A program made the translations under genes and the position numbers. DNA of 64,000 nt from an uncultured Caulobacteraceae bacterium (lineage in GTDB: Bacteria; Pseudomonadota; Alphaproteobacteria; Caulobacterales; Aquidulcibacteraceae): positions 1 through 64,000 of the forward strand of contig CADEDT010000003.1 of NCBI GenBank assembly GCA_902826145.1. The letters are read 5' to 3'. Below the pieces are notes generated by a model. The model searched no databases. It was not told where the DNA came from and saw only the letters and a list, made by a program, of their open reading frames with translations. Below are positions 8,058 to 17,937 of the stretch, piece after piece (the first letter of the stretch is position 1; each line of letters opens with the position of its first letter).

Positions 8058-11000
8058 TTACTCTGCCTGGATCGGCGAGACGCCATCTGAATAGCTATTG
8101 GGCAATTTGTCTTCCTCGGTTCGTCGGTCACTTCTCAGCATCAGCCGACAAATTGCAGGCAGGACGAACAAGGTCAGCAGCGTCGCGGTGATGAGGCCGC
8201 CGATAACGACGGTCGCGAGCGGCTTCTGAACCTCAGCCCCCGTTCCGTGCGCGAGCGCCATCGGAACGAAGCCGATCGCGGGCACGATGCCGGTCATCAA
8301 AACGGCGCGAAATTTCTCTCGCATGCCGTCGTGGATGGCTTCTTCGAGTGGCGCTCCCGCTTCGAGGCGCTTGTTGATGCCGGTCATCACGACGAGGCCG
8401 TTGAGGACGGCGACACCGGCAAGACAGATGAAGCCCACGGCTGCCGAAATCGAGAATGCCATTCCCGTCAGCAACAGAGTGAAGACGCCGCCAGCGAGAC
8501 CGAGCGGGACGGCGGTGAACACGGCGCCGGCGGCCCGGATATTTCCGAGCGCCATGTAGAGGATGCCGAAGATCAGCAGGAAGCACGTCGGCACGATCAA
8601 TGCTATGCGCTGAGAGGCCGATTGCAAGTTCTGGAATTGCCCTCCCCATTCGAGACGCGCGCCGACGGGAAGCTGCACTTCCTCGCGCACACGACGCTGA
8701 GCTTCTGCGACGAATGAGCCAAGGTCGCGTCCGCGAACATTCGATTGCACGACGACGCGGCGGCTGCCGTTCTCACGGCTGACTTGATTTAGGCCCTCAG
8801 AGAAGGAGAACGTTGCGACTTCGCGTAATGGGATGGACTGGCGTGCGCCTTCGCCGTCATCCGGCAGCATCACGGGCAGGGCGCCAACGGCGTCGAGGTC
8901 GTCGCGAACCGCATCCGGCAAGCGAACCACGACATCGAAACGGCGATCGCCTTCGAAGACAAGTCCAGCTTCGCGGCCGCCCATCGCAGTTGAGACCGTG
9001 TCGGTGACCTCTTGAAGCGAAAGTCCGTAGCGCGCGATGGCGTCGCGGTCGAAGGCGACGTCGAGGGTTGGGAAGCCGCCCGTTTGCTCGACCTTAACGT
9101 CCGCGGCGCCGTCGATGGATTGAAGGACGGCAGCGATGCGCCCTGCGACTTGACTCATCTCGGTGAGGTCCTCGCCGTAGAGTTTGATTGCCACGTCGCC
9201 TCGAACGCCGGCGATGAGTTCGTTGAAGCGCATCTGGATGGGCTGGCTGAACTCGTAACCGTTACCGACGAGTTGAGTGATGCGCGCTTCTATGCGCGCC
9301 ATCAAACTGGCTTTGCTTTCGTTGCGGTCAGGCCATTCAGAGCGTGGGCGAAGGATCACGAACGAATCTGAGATGTTTACCGGCATCGGGTCAGAGGCAA
9401 CTTCGGCGGTGCCGGTTTTTGAGAAAACGACGAGCACCTCTGGGAATTCGCTGATCGCTTCTTCTACGCGCTGCTGCATCGCCGTGGACTGCTGCAATGA
9501 CGTCGAAGGAATGCGCACCGCTTGCACAGCGAAATCTTGTTCGTCGAGCTGAGGGATGAATTCCTGGCCGAGAGTGAAGAAGAGCGCGGCAGCGACGGCG
9601 AAGACAGCGATGCCGCCACCGATGACGGGGATTGGGCGGCGAATCGAAGCGGTGAGGGCCGGCTCGTATGCCTCCCGCGCCTTCTCGATGATCTTCACTT
9701 CCTTCTCAGCGACTTTGCCGCGAATGAGCAGCGCCACCGTCGCCGGAACGAACGTGAGCGAGAGCACGAAGGCAGCGCCCAGCGCGAGCAGCAGCGTGAT
9801 CGCCATCGGTGAGAACATCTTGCCTTCAACACCGGAGAAGGTGAGGAGCGGCAGGAAGACTAGAACGATGATGATCTGGCCGAAGATTGTCGGCTTGATC
9901 ATCTCTCGGCTGGCTTCGAGCGTCTCGAACAAACGCTCCTGCAATGTCAGCAGCCTGCCTTCGTGGTGTTGGCGTTCGGATAGGCGTCGGAGACAATTCT
10001 CGATGATAATCACAGAGCCATCGACTATGAGGCCAAAGTCGAGCGCTCCAAGCGACATCAAGTTTCCTGAGACACCGAAGAAATTCATGCCGATCGATGT
10101 CATCAACATTGAGAGCGGAATGATGAGCGTCGCGATCAAAGCTGCGCGGACGTTGCCCAGCAGCAAGAAGAGCACGACAGCAACAAGGAGCGCGCCTTCG
10201 GCCAAGTTTCTTTCGACCGTCGCGATGGTAGCGTTCACCAACTTTGATCGGTCGTAGAGAATCTCAACTTCCACGCCCGCCGGGAGTGTTTGGACGATCT
10301 CTTCTAGGCGCGCCGCTGCTGCGGCAGCGACAGTGCGGCTATTACCGCCGGTAATCATCAGAACGGTTCCAATGACGACCTCGTCGCCGTTCGACGTAGC
10401 AGCGCCTGTACGCAGGTCACCGCCGACGCGGACATTGGCGACATCGCGCACTGTTACCGGCACGCCGTCACGAGTTGCGACGACGGCCTCAGAGATTTCT
10501 TCGAGCGTGCGAATGCGCGCGTCTGCGCGGACTAGGAAGCTCTCGCCACCGCGTTGGACGAAATTGGCGCCCACAGAGATATTCGCGCGATCGAGTGCTT
10601 CAGCGAGTTCAGAGAATGAAATGCTATAAGCAGCGAGGGCGCCAGTGTCTGGCTCAATGACGTATTGTTTCTCATAGCCGCCGATCGAGTCGATGCCGGC
10701 CACGCCAGATACGGCGCGCATTTGTGGCCGCACGACCCAGTCTTGGACCGTACGAAGATACGCAGCTTGTGAAACGGGATCGGCAAGTAGTTCGCCCTGT
10801 GGGGTGCGATAAGTTGTAGCGTTGATCCAGCCTGAGCCGTCAGCGGCTGCGGGACGCTCTTCAGAGAAACGCACATCCCACATAAGCACTTCGCCCAGGC
10901 CGGTTGAGATCGGGCCCATCTGCGGCTCAACGCCCTCGGGCAAGCTCTCGCGCGCAGCGGTCAAACGCTCAGCGACTTGCTGACGTGCAAAGTAGATATC

Positions 11001-11303
11001 GACATTGTCTTCAAAGACGACCGTGACTTGGCTGAAGCCGTTTCGCGAGATGGAGCGCGTGGTCTCGAGGCCGACGATGCCTGACATCGCCGTTTCGACC
11101 GGATAGGTCACGAGCCTTTCGACATCGAGCGGGCCGAACGCCGGTGCCACTGTGTTGATCTGAACTTGCTTGTTGGTGATGTCCGGCACTGCGTCGATGG
11201 GCAGGCGGATAATGTTGAAGACGCCAATCGCGGCGACCACGAGTGTGGTGGCGATGACAGCCCAGCGGGCTTTGACGGCGAATTCCAACAGACGGCTGAT
11301 CAT
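8058..11303 (-). CDS. czcA: CzcA/CusA-family heavy-metal efflux RND permease, 1081 aa
   Basis: This is an RND inner-membrane pump of the heavy-metal efflux class. It has the duplicated organisation of 12 transmembrane helices with two large periplasmic loops, at the usual family length (about 1040-1080 aa). The TM4 proton-relay signature DFGLIVDGSVIIIEN lies at about residues 422-438, with the paired Asp and Glu that distinguish HME-RND from drug RND pumps. Other matches are VTYPVETAMSG and the AVGFICLAGVAVLNGLV region. With the downstream-numbered adaptor and outer-membrane gene it would form a tripartite CBA pump exporting divalent cations (Co/Zn/Cd/Ni class) or Cu/Ag. The exact metal cannot be read from the sequence. 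Confidence 0.95.
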   Translation of the reverse strand: MISRLLEFAVKARWAVIATTLVVAAIGVFNIIRLPIDAVPDITNKQVQINTVAPAFGPLDVERLVTYPVETAMSGIVGLETTRSISRNGFSQVTVVFEDNVDIYFARQQVAERLTAARESLPEGVEPQMGPISTGLGEVLMWDVRFSEERPAAADGSGWINATTYRTPQGELLADPVSQAAYLRTVQDWVVRPQMRAVSGVAGIDSIGGYEKQYVIEPDTGALAAYSISFSELAEALDRANISVGANFVQRGGESFLVRADARIRTLEEISEAVVATRDGVPVTVRDVANVRVGGDLRTGAATSNGDEVVIGTVLMITGGNSRTVAAAAAARLEEIVQTLPAGVEVEILYDRSKLVNATIATVERNLAEGALLVAVVLFLLLGNVRAALIATLIIPLSMLMTSIGMNFFGVSGNLMSLGALDFGLIVDGSVIIIENCLRRLSERQHHEGRLLTLQERLFETLEASREMIKPTIFGQIIIVLVFLPLLTFSGVEGKMFSPMAITLLLALGAAFVLSLTFVPATVALLIRGKVAEKEVKIIEKAREAYEPALTASIRRPIPVIGGGIAVFAVAAALFFTLGQEFIPQLDEQDFAVQAVRIPSTSLQQSTAMQQRVEEAISEFPEVLVVFSKTGTAEVASDPMPVNISDSFVILRPRSEWPDRNESKASLMARIEARITQLVGNGYEFSQPIQMRFNELIAGVRGDVAIKLYGEDLTEMSQVAGRIAAVLQSIDGAADVKVEQTGGFPTLDVAFDRDAIARYGLSLQEVTDTVSTAMGGREAGLVFEGDRRFDVVVRLPDAVRDDLDAVGALPVMLPDDGEGARQSIPLREVATFSFSEGLNQVSRENGSRRVVVQSNVRGRDLGSFVAEAQRRVREEVQLPVGARLEWGGQFQNLQSASQRIALIVPTCFLLIFGILYMALGNIRAAGAVFTAVPLGLAGGVFTLLLTGMAFSISAAVGFICLAGVAVLNGLVVMTGINKRLEAGAPLEEAIHDGMREKFRAVLMTGIVPAIGFVPMALAHGTGAEVQKPLATVVIGGLITATLLTLFVLPAICRLMLRSDRRTEEDKLPNSYSDGVSPIQAE

Positions 11304-11345
11304 GGCGAGGTATCCGGGCGAATTGAATGAGACGGCGAGCGGCGA

Positions 11346-12305
11346 TCAGTGGTGATCGGCTGCGGCAGCGCCCATTTGCGATTTGATGAGGAAAGCGTTC
11401 TGCGAGACGTAAGCCTCACCCACGGTTAGGCCAGCGGTGATCTCGACAGCGTCCCGGTTTGAGCGCCCAACCGTAACAGTACGCGGTTCGTAGGTATCCG
11501 CGCCAAGGCGTACAAAGACGACGGTTCGCCCCTCAAAGGTCTGCACCGCATTTGCTGGCACGACGATTGCGGCGTCTTCGCTTGCCAGCACCACTGACGC
11601 GCGGATCGCCATTCCGGGCCGAAGTAGCGAGATGCCGGCAACAGTGACTGGCGCTCGCGCAACCAATGTCTGCGAATGTGAATCGGCCGTTGGGAGCACC
11701 GAAGCCAGGCGCGCTTGAGTTGGCGCTGACCCGTCCAGTGCCATGATGATCACGGTCTGACCTGCATTCACGCGGCCAACGTCACGCGGAACTACGTTGA
11801 GTTCAGCTTGCAGCCTTGTGAGATCGCCAACGACGAAGAGCGGCGCGTCGCCTGTAACGTCACCGATATTCGTTTGACGATCGAGAACGACACCGGAAAT
11901 GGGCGTCACGATGGAATAAGTCTGGAGGCTTTCAGAGCTCTCGACGCGGGCGAGCGTTGCGCCACGGCTGACGATGTCGCCGATATTGTGTTGCACCGCC
12001 CGCACTGGCCCAGGGTAGGGCGCGTGAATCTCCGCGCGCGCGGCCGGCTGAAGCATAATTCTGCCCGTAAGACTGAGAGTTTCTTGAAGTGCGCCAGGGC
12101 CAGCTTCTGAAACGACAATCTGCGAGGCTTCAGCTGCTTCCGATGAAATCGTCACTTGATCGGCGCCTTCTCCTTCGCCGTGACTCTCCTCGCCTTCAGT
12201 CGCGGCCGGTTCGTTGTCGGCTTCACTTTTCCCGCAGGAAGAGGCACCAAGTGCGAGCACAAGCGCGATCGGTACCAGCACCAATTTCAGAGATGCGGTC
12301 GTCAT
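11346..12305 (-). CDS. czcB: CzcB-type RND periplasmic adaptor lipoprotein, 319 aa
   Basis: The signal peptide ends in a lipobox-like LGASSC. It is followed by an acidic, His-containing linker (EESHGEGEGADQ), a membrane-fusion barrel-sandwich hybrid (lipoyl-like halves around APYPGPVRAVQHNIGD and IVTPISGVVLDRQTNIGD) and beta-barrel domains. The protein ends in AAADHH, whose histidines could bind metal. It links the CzcA pump to the outer-membrane channel. The start overlaps the stop of czcC by four bases, and a 42-bp gap precedes czcA. Confidence 0.92.
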   Translation of the reverse strand: MTTASLKLVLVPIALVLALGASSCGKSEADNEPAATEGEESHGEGEGADQVTISSEAAEASQIVVSEAGPGALQETLSLTGRIMLQPAARAEIHAPYPGPVRAVQHNIGDIVSRGATLARVESSESLQTYSIVTPISGVVLDRQTNIGDVTGDAPLFVVGDLTRLQAELNVVPRDVGRVNAGQTVIIMALDGSAPTQARLASVLPTADSHSQTLVARAPVTVAGISLLRPGMAIRASVVLASEDAAIVVPANAVQTFEGRTVVFVRLGADTYEPRTVTVGRSNRDAVEITAGLTVGEAYVSQNAFLIKSQMGAAAADHH

Positions 12306-13624
12306 TGATGAGTCTCCTGGCCTGGCAGCAATTCGCCGAAGCGCGCCGTGAGACGATCAAGCGCCGCCTCGTTGTTGTGATAGGTGCGAAGGGCATCGAC
12401 GCGAGATTGGCGTGCATCGGAAAGCGCGCGCTGCGCTTCTAGAACGTCGAGGTACGAGAAGGCCCCGCGATTGTAGCCGTCTTGGGCGAGGGCCAAGGCG
12501 CGCTCGGCGTGTGGTATAACCTCATCCTCCGTCGCGCTGATCGCAGCGGCATCAGTGGCGATGGCGCGTTGAAGCGCTGCGAACTCTCGCGCGATTGTGC
12601 GGCGCGCCGCTTCGAGATCGAACTCAGCTCTCCTTTGCTCAGCACGCGCACGAGCAACAGAGCCTTGATTGCGATCGAATACGCCGAGAGGGATGGAGAC
12701 GCCGGCGACTAACGCGCCTTCGTCGTTGTCGGTTGCGAACTGACGATAGCCGAGGTTCAAAGTGGGATTCTGCCATGCTAGCGAGCGTTCGACACGGATC
12801 GCGGCATTCGCACGATCTCGGGCAGCCGTTAGACGTGCGAGGTCTGGTGTTGAATCCGCAGGGTTGTCGTGCGCGTGCTCTCCTGCGCGCGCGAGTGCGA
12901 AATCGGACGGGACTAGAGTGAATCCGGTATCGCCGCCGAGAAGAGATGCGAGCGTGGCGCGGGCCGTTGCGGCTTCGGCTTGCGCGCGAGCCAAGGAAAT
13001 CCGGGCTTCGGCCAGGCCGGCCTCGGCGCGAGCGCCCGCCATGAGCGGATCACGCGCGGCGGAGACACGGCGGCTCACGGAGGTGTTGAGCGCTTGAGCT
13101 GTTTCCAGGCGCTCTTGGGCGATGATTGCGAGTTCCGCCGCAGCAAGCGCGTCAAAGTAGGCGATCTGCACATCGCGAATGAGGTCCAGTCCTCGCACCA
13201 CCCGTTCGAGTTCGGCGCCATGCAATTCGCGATCTGCAAGTTGCACACGCGCGCCGCGTCGTCCGCCTAGTTCGACTTCCTGCGAGAGCGAAAATGTTGT
13301 CTCGGCTCCATCGAACCCACGCAACTCGCCTTCGCCGTTAAAGTTTTCCACCTCAGCAGAAAGCTCGGGATTCGGACGAACTCGCGCTTGGCGCAAACCT
13401 CCGCGAGCTGCGTCCACGCCGGCTGCGGCCGCTTGCAAGCCGGGATCGGCTTCGACGGCGCGTGCGATGGCATCCTCAAGTGTGAGGGCCCGGGCTGCCT
13501 GCGCAATTGCTGGCAACGCAAACAACGCGCTCGCGGCCCCGCCGAGCATAAGAGAAGTTGATGTTGAGATCGCGAGGCTACGCAAGATGCGCGACCACGC
13601 CCCCGCTTTCGGGTGCTGTGACAT
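12302..13624 (-). CDS. czcC: CzcC-type TolC family outer-membrane efflux protein, 440 aa
   Basis: A TTG at 13645 would add seven residues, but ATG 13624 gives a direct MSQHPKAG start followed by a signal peptide (LMLGGAASALFALPAIAQA). The mature part has two repeats of long coiled-coil helices (LEDAIARAVEADPGLQAA near the N-terminus, and QAEAATARATLASLLGG). There is also a FDRNQGSVARARAEQRRAEFD segment near residue 325, characteristic of outer-membrane efflux proteins. It is the first structural gene of the czcCBA order. Confidence 0.92.
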   Translation of the reverse strand: MSQHPKAGAWSRILRSLAISTSTSLMLGGAASALFALPAIAQAARALTLEDAIARAVEADPGLQAAAAGVDAARGGLRQARVRPNPELSAEVENFNGEGELRGFDGAETTFSLSQEVELGGRRGARVQLADRELHGAELERVVRGLDLIRDVQIAYFDALAAAELAIIAQERLETAQALNTSVSRRVSAARDPLMAGARAEAGLAEARISLARAQAEAATARATLASLLGGDTGFTLVPSDFALARAGEHAHDNPADSTPDLARLTAARDRANAAIRVERSLAWQNPTLNLGYRQFATDNDEGALVAGVSIPLGVFDRNQGSVARARAEQRRAEFDLEAARRTIAREFAALQRAIATDAAAISATEDEVIPHAERALALAQDGYNRGAFSYLDVLEAQRALSDARQSRVDALRTYHNNEAALDRLTARFGELLPGQETHQ

Positions 13625-13679
13625 GTCATTTCCACGGATACGCAATGAGATGCGCGCGGCCGCAGAAACTGCGTGCGCG

Positions 13680-14021
13680 TTAAATTGCCGTGGAAGCTCT
13701 GGGAGGGCGTTCGAGCGCGTCGAGGTAGCCTGAGGCTACAAACACTTCTCGCACGGTTGGTTCTGCATTCAACGCGATCTGCGTCACCACGGAGCTTGCG
13801 CTACCTGCCGTGTCGGAAGCGGCCGTTCCATGACAGCAATGGTGCTGAGCGCCGCCAGCGCTGTCCTCATGATCATCGCATGAGCCCAAGTCGCACTCGA
13901 TGCTGCACTCCTCATTCGTGCACGCCGATGCATCAACCACGTCAAGCGCGAAGATGGCTACGAGCGCGATGCAAAGCATCGCGATCCAGCGTCTCCAGTC
14001 GAGTGATGGCCGAGCAGTCAC
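13680..14021 (-). CDS. Small secreted Cys/His-rich protein upstream of czcCBA, 113 aa
   Basis: The start is GTG 14021 with AAAGAGA just upstream. A signal-anchor or signal peptide (WIAMLCIALVAIFALDVVDA) is followed by a compact stretch, CTNEECSIECDLGSCDDHED, then QHHCCHG. That gives six cysteines, three histidines and several acidic residues within about 40 residues. This composition suggests a periplasmic metal-binding or sensing protein. It lies 55 bp ahead of czcC on the same strand, so it is probably the promoter-proximal gene of the metal-efflux operon. No named family is recognised; a CzcI-like role is only an analogy. Confidence 0.75.
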   Translation of the reverse strand: MTARPSLDWRRWIAMLCIALVAIFALDVVDASACTNEECSIECDLGSCDDHEDSAGGAQHHCCHGTAASDTAGSASSVVTQIALNAEPTVREVFVASGYLDALERPPRASTAI

Positions 14022-14307
14022 GAATCTCTTTCTACGTGCTGAGCGCTGATGAAAGGTTAGCGATCAAACGTGAAGTGTAAATGCGAGCTTAGCGGTCGCA
14101 TGCACCGGGTCACCACGCCTTTCTACCGCAGGGCGAGGGGATGTTATCTCGTATCGAGTGTTGATGCCGGCGTCGTCACCATCCTCAAACGAAGGGCTAG
14201 TCGTCGATCCAACCGTCGGCCCAAGGCGGGCGAGTACAACAAGACCTCGGCGGGCTGATGACGCCACGCGGCGTTGGCGCCGGCGATGTAGCGGCGCGTC
14301 GGAGCGC
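14022..14307. other. Intergenic region, 286 bp, no gene seen
   Basis: This gap separates the upstream end of the Cys/His-rich gene (minus strand) from the 3' end of the hydrolase gene (also minus strand). It should contain the promoter of the czc operon. Open frames of about 60 codons occur on both strands but lack good start context or recognisable sequence. No strong hairpin or repeat was found. Confidence 0.4.
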
Positions 14308-15969
14308 TCAGCGCAAGCGGCGCGCCGCCCATCCGACGATCTTCTCGATATAGCCTGGGGTGAAACGCTCTAGGCGAGGAAATTCCCTTTCCGTCCCCGC
14401 CACTGCCTCGAGGCCATTGTGATTGGCGCCTGCAATGACCTCGATCTGGACATCGCGCGACGCGCCGCGTAGCACCGCGCTGCGAAACATTTCCATTGGT
14501 CTCGCATAATCAAGGAGTTCGTCCTTTTCGCTATAGAGCATCTGGATGCTGCCACGGAACCGCGCGAGATCGCCGCGAACGTCGACAGCGAACGCTTCGC
14601 GCAGCCAAGGCCAGTCTGGGGCATCTCGCGCGGGGAAGCCGTCGCCGAGGCCGATATAGTTGGTCATCCACAGTTCGTCCTTTGCCGCGTCGGCGGCGGC
14701 GGCAAGCTCGTCCCAGCCTTGTCCGGTTCGCGCATAATCATCCATCATTGAGCGGAGGCGCATTGCCCGGTCGATCTCCGATTGCGGAACGCCGTCACTG
14801 CGCATTTGCCTTTCCAGCCGCACACGCTCGGACTCTTCCACGCCCATCGGCGCCGAACCGGCTCGTATTTGCAGAACGCGGAGGTCCGGAAAGCGGCTGG
14901 CCGCCATCGGGAGAACCCAGCCGGCTTGGCTTGAGCCGGAGAGGCCCAGCCGATCCGCCCGGATGTCGGCGCGGCCCGCAAGAAACTGCAACGCTGCCGC
15001 CGCATCGTCGGCGAGGGCGCTCAAGCCATCACGCCCATATTCTCCGGCGGAGGTCCCGGTGCCTCTCTTGTCGTAAATGAGCGCAGCGATGCCCGCTTGC
15101 GCATAGGCCTCAGCAAGAAAGCGGATGTGGCCGTAAAACCCGCTGCGGCCGGTCGCTCCGGAACCATGCGTCACCACCACCGCGGCGTGTCGACGGCCAC
15201 GGGACGGGAGAAAGAGCGTGCCAGTCAGGCGCGTGCCGTCGCGCGAAGTAAAGCTGACCTCCTCGGCTCGGTAAGTCGTCAGGCGCTCGAGCGTTTGTTC
15301 GCGGCCGTCCAGCGTGACGGCAATCCGAGGCCCTGGCTCTGCGCCGGTCTCCGGCAGCAGGCGGATGCGCAGTCGCTCGGGACCAGCGCAGTACATGCAT
15401 GGACCGGCGATGAATTCGGTGTTGGACAAGTTGTACAAAAAGCCGGTGCGCCCGGACGGCAGTTCCAAATAATACCAGACGGGGTCGTCAGCGCCGCGCG
15501 CAAGGGAAAGCACCCGCCCGCCACCCAGCGCATATGTCCCCTCATAGCGCGCCACCAGGTCGACTGGCGCGGGATCCGGCCGAAGCACGAAATAAGCCGG
15601 TTGCGGCACGCCGCCGGGTGGCTGCGCCGTGCCTTGAAAGCCTGTCGCCGTACGGTTGAGATCGAACCGAAGACCCGCGGCTTCAAAGCGGAGCTGCGAT
15701 CCGTTGCGCTCAAGCCCGGTGATGGCGGGCGAGTCAGTGCGGTCGAAAGGCTGGGAGATATTGCCGGTAAGAGACTCCTCTCCTTGGAGCTCGATCCTCG
15801 TGTAGACAAAGGTGTCGCGCGGACCGAAGCCGCCACGATAAACGCCGGCGAATGACACGGGCTGCGCTGCAGCAGCGGCGGGTAGAGCGATCGCCAGAAA
15901 CAGCAAAATGCTCCAAGCTCGGAAGGCAAAAAGGTTGAGCGCGAAAAGAGCGGAAGCTGGCTTTGACAT
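14308..15969 (-). CDS. Secreted alpha/beta hydrolase (serine aminopeptidase-like), 553 aa
   Basis: ATG 15969 is preferred over the longer frame from 15999 because it places a signal peptide (LFLAIALPAAAAAQ) close to the N-terminus. A beta-rich N-terminal domain of about 240 residues precedes an alpha/beta hydrolase core. The core has the oxyanion region VVVTHGSGATG, the cap-side YDKRGTGTS, nucleophile Ser in LGLSGSSQAGW, an acid in SEKDELLDY and catalytic His in AGANHNG. Substrate is unknown; an ester or peptide is possible. It follows the blaI/blaR1-like pair on the same strand by 84 bp and may be the regulated target gene. Confidence 0.85.
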   Translation of the reverse strand: MSKPASALFALNLFAFRAWSILLFLAIALPAAAAAQPVSFAGVYRGGFGPRDTFVYTRIELQGEESLTGNISQPFDRTDSPAITGLERNGSQLRFEAAGLRFDLNRTATGFQGTAQPPGGVPQPAYFVLRPDPAPVDLVARYEGTYALGGGRVLSLARGADDPVWYYLELPSGRTGFLYNLSNTEFIAGPCMYCAGPERLRIRLLPETGAEPGPRIAVTLDGREQTLERLTTYRAEEVSFTSRDGTRLTGTLFLPSRGRRHAAVVVTHGSGATGRSGFYGHIRFLAEAYAQAGIAALIYDKRGTGTSAGEYGRDGLSALADDAAAALQFLAGRADIRADRLGLSGSSQAGWVLPMAASRFPDLRVLQIRAGSAPMGVEESERVRLERQMRSDGVPQSEIDRAMRLRSMMDDYARTGQGWDELAAAADAAKDELWMTNYIGLGDGFPARDAPDWPWLREAFAVDVRGDLARFRGSIQMLYSEKDELLDYARPMEMFRSAVLRGASRDVQIEVIAGANHNGLEAVAGTEREFPRLERFTPGYIEKIVGWAARRLR

Positions 15970-16053
15970 GAGCAAACTCCAAGTGTCGGCGCGCGTCACC
16001 GGTCCCGCTCGTCTTGAGCGAGTGAAAAGTGCGCTGGGTCGTGAAGTGACGGG

Positions 16054-17529
16054 CTAGTGGTTGAGCGGCGGATCGGACGGATCGGGCGGATGCGCAACGT
16101 CGAGGGCGCGGATCGCGATTACCTCTTCTGCGCTAAGGCCCCGCGACACGCCTAGTTCCCGCCGCAGGTCGCGGACGTAGCCGCTGGTCACGCCACTCGA
16201 GCGCAGACTTTGGATTTCCTCGGCCGTTGCATCTGTCAATCCGGCGGTCCGCAGTCCGCCAATGTATTGCGCCGTGACACCGAGCGCGGCGAAAGCATGC
16301 ATGTCATCGGGGGCAATGTCGCCATAGCCGGCCCCGGCGATGCCGCGCAACCATTCGCTCGTGACGCCACGCACGCGAAAGGCGATGAGGTCCTCATAGT
16401 CCATCGTGTGCGCGCGCGGATAAGCGCGCTCGATGCTCTCGATGTAAGCAGGGGTGACGCCATGAGCACGCATACCGATGAGTAGGTCGCTGGTGGCGTC
16501 TGCCTCGCGCGCCGAAGCGGCGAAAGTGTTCGCCGCGCCATGCGGCGGCGCGCGATCGACCGGCGTGAATGCTGCGACCGGAGCCGCAATGAGGAGCGCG
16601 GCCACGGCGCAGTTGAGCGCCCACGCGGGTGCGGCCGGGTCGCGACGGGCGTCAGGATCGAGCACGCGCGTGAGACGCCGCTTCAGTGCATCCTTCAAGG
16701 GCGAGACGCCGTGCGCGGCGGCAAGCGGACTCGCTCGTTCGCGCCGGGCGAAATCCACCAGCAAAGACGCATAGTCCGCACGCGCCACGTCGCCGCGCAA
16801 CACGACGTCGTCGGCGGCTTCTTCGCGCAGTTCGTGCGCTTGCCAGGCCAGCAGCCAGACCAACGGATTGAACCAGAGCACGGCGGTGGCCACGCGCGCG
16901 ATCAAGAGATTGAGCCAATCTATGCGCACAACGTGGGCAAGCTCATGTGCGAGCACGGCTTCGGCTTTCTCGCCATCAGGTAGGATGGCGGGATTGACCA
17001 TGATGGTCGGGCGCAGGAAGCCCCAGCTCACCGGCGAGGATAAATTGCCGTTCTGCAGAAGCGCGGTGCCTTGCTTCATGCCCATGCGCTGCTGTGCTTG
17101 CGCAAGTGCGCAGAGCCAGGTGGGTTCGGTCACCACCGTCGCGTCACGCTGAAGGCGCAGCAGACGCCAGAGCGAGACGGCGAGCGCCGCGAGCAAGAGG
17201 CCCGCAACGAGCGCGTAGAGGACGAGCGCTATTGTCTCGCCGTTCACCGCCGGCGCGCTCGCTAGCAGTGAACCAACGGCTGGCGTCGTGTTGGAAACGA
17301 ACGGCGCCTCGATGATCGGCGCGGGCGTGCGGCTCCACGGACCCGTGAGTTCAAGGCGCGGTCCAAGCAGCACCCATACAGGCGTCACCAATGCAAGCGC
17401 CAAACCGACATGTGCGACGAACGCGCGTTGTGCGGCGGGCAGGCGCTTCAGCGCGGTAAGTAGCGCAAGTGCTGCGCCCGCGATCAGCGCCGATTTCAGC
17501 GCGATCTCGAGAACGATGAGCAAGCTCAT
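16054..17529 (-). CDS. BlaR1/MecR1-type M56 membrane metallopeptidase, 491 aa
   Basis: The N-terminal half has several transmembrane helices (residues about 5-25, 35-55, 100-125) and the zinc motif HELAH near residue 195, typical of M56 peptidases that signal to BlaI repressors. No penicillin-binding sensor domain follows. Instead the last roughly 160 residues contain about four repeats built around G-V-T-x-x-Y/W-I/L and an LRxxG or AGYxD step (MRAHGVTPAYIESI, FRVRGVTSEWLRGI, FAALGVTAQYIGGL, LRSSGVTSGYVRDL). The start codon overlaps the blaI-like stop (ATGA), so the two are coupled. The signal it senses is unknown. Confidence 0.9.
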   Translation of the reverse strand: MSLLIVLEIALKSALIAGAALALLTALKRLPAAQRAFVAHVGLALALVTPVWVLLGPRLELTGPWSRTPAPIIEAPFVSNTTPAVGSLLASAPAVNGETIALVLYALVAGLLLAALAVSLWRLLRLQRDATVVTEPTWLCALAQAQQRMGMKQGTALLQNGNLSSPVSWGFLRPTIMVNPAILPDGEKAEAVLAHELAHVVRIDWLNLLIARVATAVLWFNPLVWLLAWQAHELREEAADDVVLRGDVARADYASLLVDFARRERASPLAAAHGVSPLKDALKRRLTRVLDPDARRDPAAPAWALNCAVAALLIAAPVAAFTPVDRAPPHGAANTFAASAREADATSDLLIGMRAHGVTPAYIESIERAYPRAHTMDYEDLIAFRVRGVTSEWLRGIAGAGYGDIAPDDMHAFAALGVTAQYIGGLRTAGLTDATAEEIQSLRSSGVTSGYVRDLRRELGVSRGLSAEEVIAIRALDVAHPPDPSDPPLNH

Positions 17530-17903
17530 GAGCGATCGGCCTTTCTGGCTTCCGCGATCAGCCGCTCGAGTTCTTCTAGATCGGCGTTGCTGAGTGGCCC
17601 GTTCATGTCGATGAGCGCAGACGCTGCACCAACCGCCGAGCCGTTGAAGAACACATTGACGATCTGAGACAGCGCCGATTTCGTCGCTTCCGATTGCGGC
17701 ACCGCGGGAGAATAAACGTGAGGCTGGACGTCGCCGCTGCGCTCGACGAACCCCTTGGCCTCCAGGCGCACAAGCATGGCGCGCACGGCGGAGGCGGAGA
17801 GTTCGTCCGGCAGCGCCTCGCGCACTTCCGTCACTGTCGCCGACCCTTTTTGGTAAAGGATATCAACGATTTGGCGTTCACGCGGGGCGAGACTGGGAAG
17901 CAT
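17526..17903 (-). CDS. BlaI/MecI/CopY family transcriptional repressor, 125 aa
   Basis: This is a winged-helix repressor of the usual family length. The recognition region spans REALPDELSASAVRAMLVRLEAKGFV, with the C-terminal dimerisation helices after it. BlaI-family repressors bind TACA/TGTA palindromes and are inactivated when the partner M56 peptidase is triggered. A matching palindrome lies 35-48 bp upstream of its start. It is the first gene of the repressor-peptidase-hydrolase string. Confidence 0.93.
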   Translation of the reverse strand: MLPSLAPRERQIVDILYQKGSATVTEVREALPDELSASAVRAMLVRLEAKGFVERSGDVQPHVYSPAVPQSEATKSALSQIVNVFFNGSAVGAASALIDMNGPLSNADLEELERLIAEARKADRS

Positions 17904-17937
17904 CAGGCGATCTCCACGACGCTACAAAAGCAGCCTA

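Noticed and set aside
7436..8131. 231-codon minus-strand frame across the tRNA
   Set aside because: It reads through tRNA-Ser and antisense to the small membrane protein with a good ribosome-binding site.
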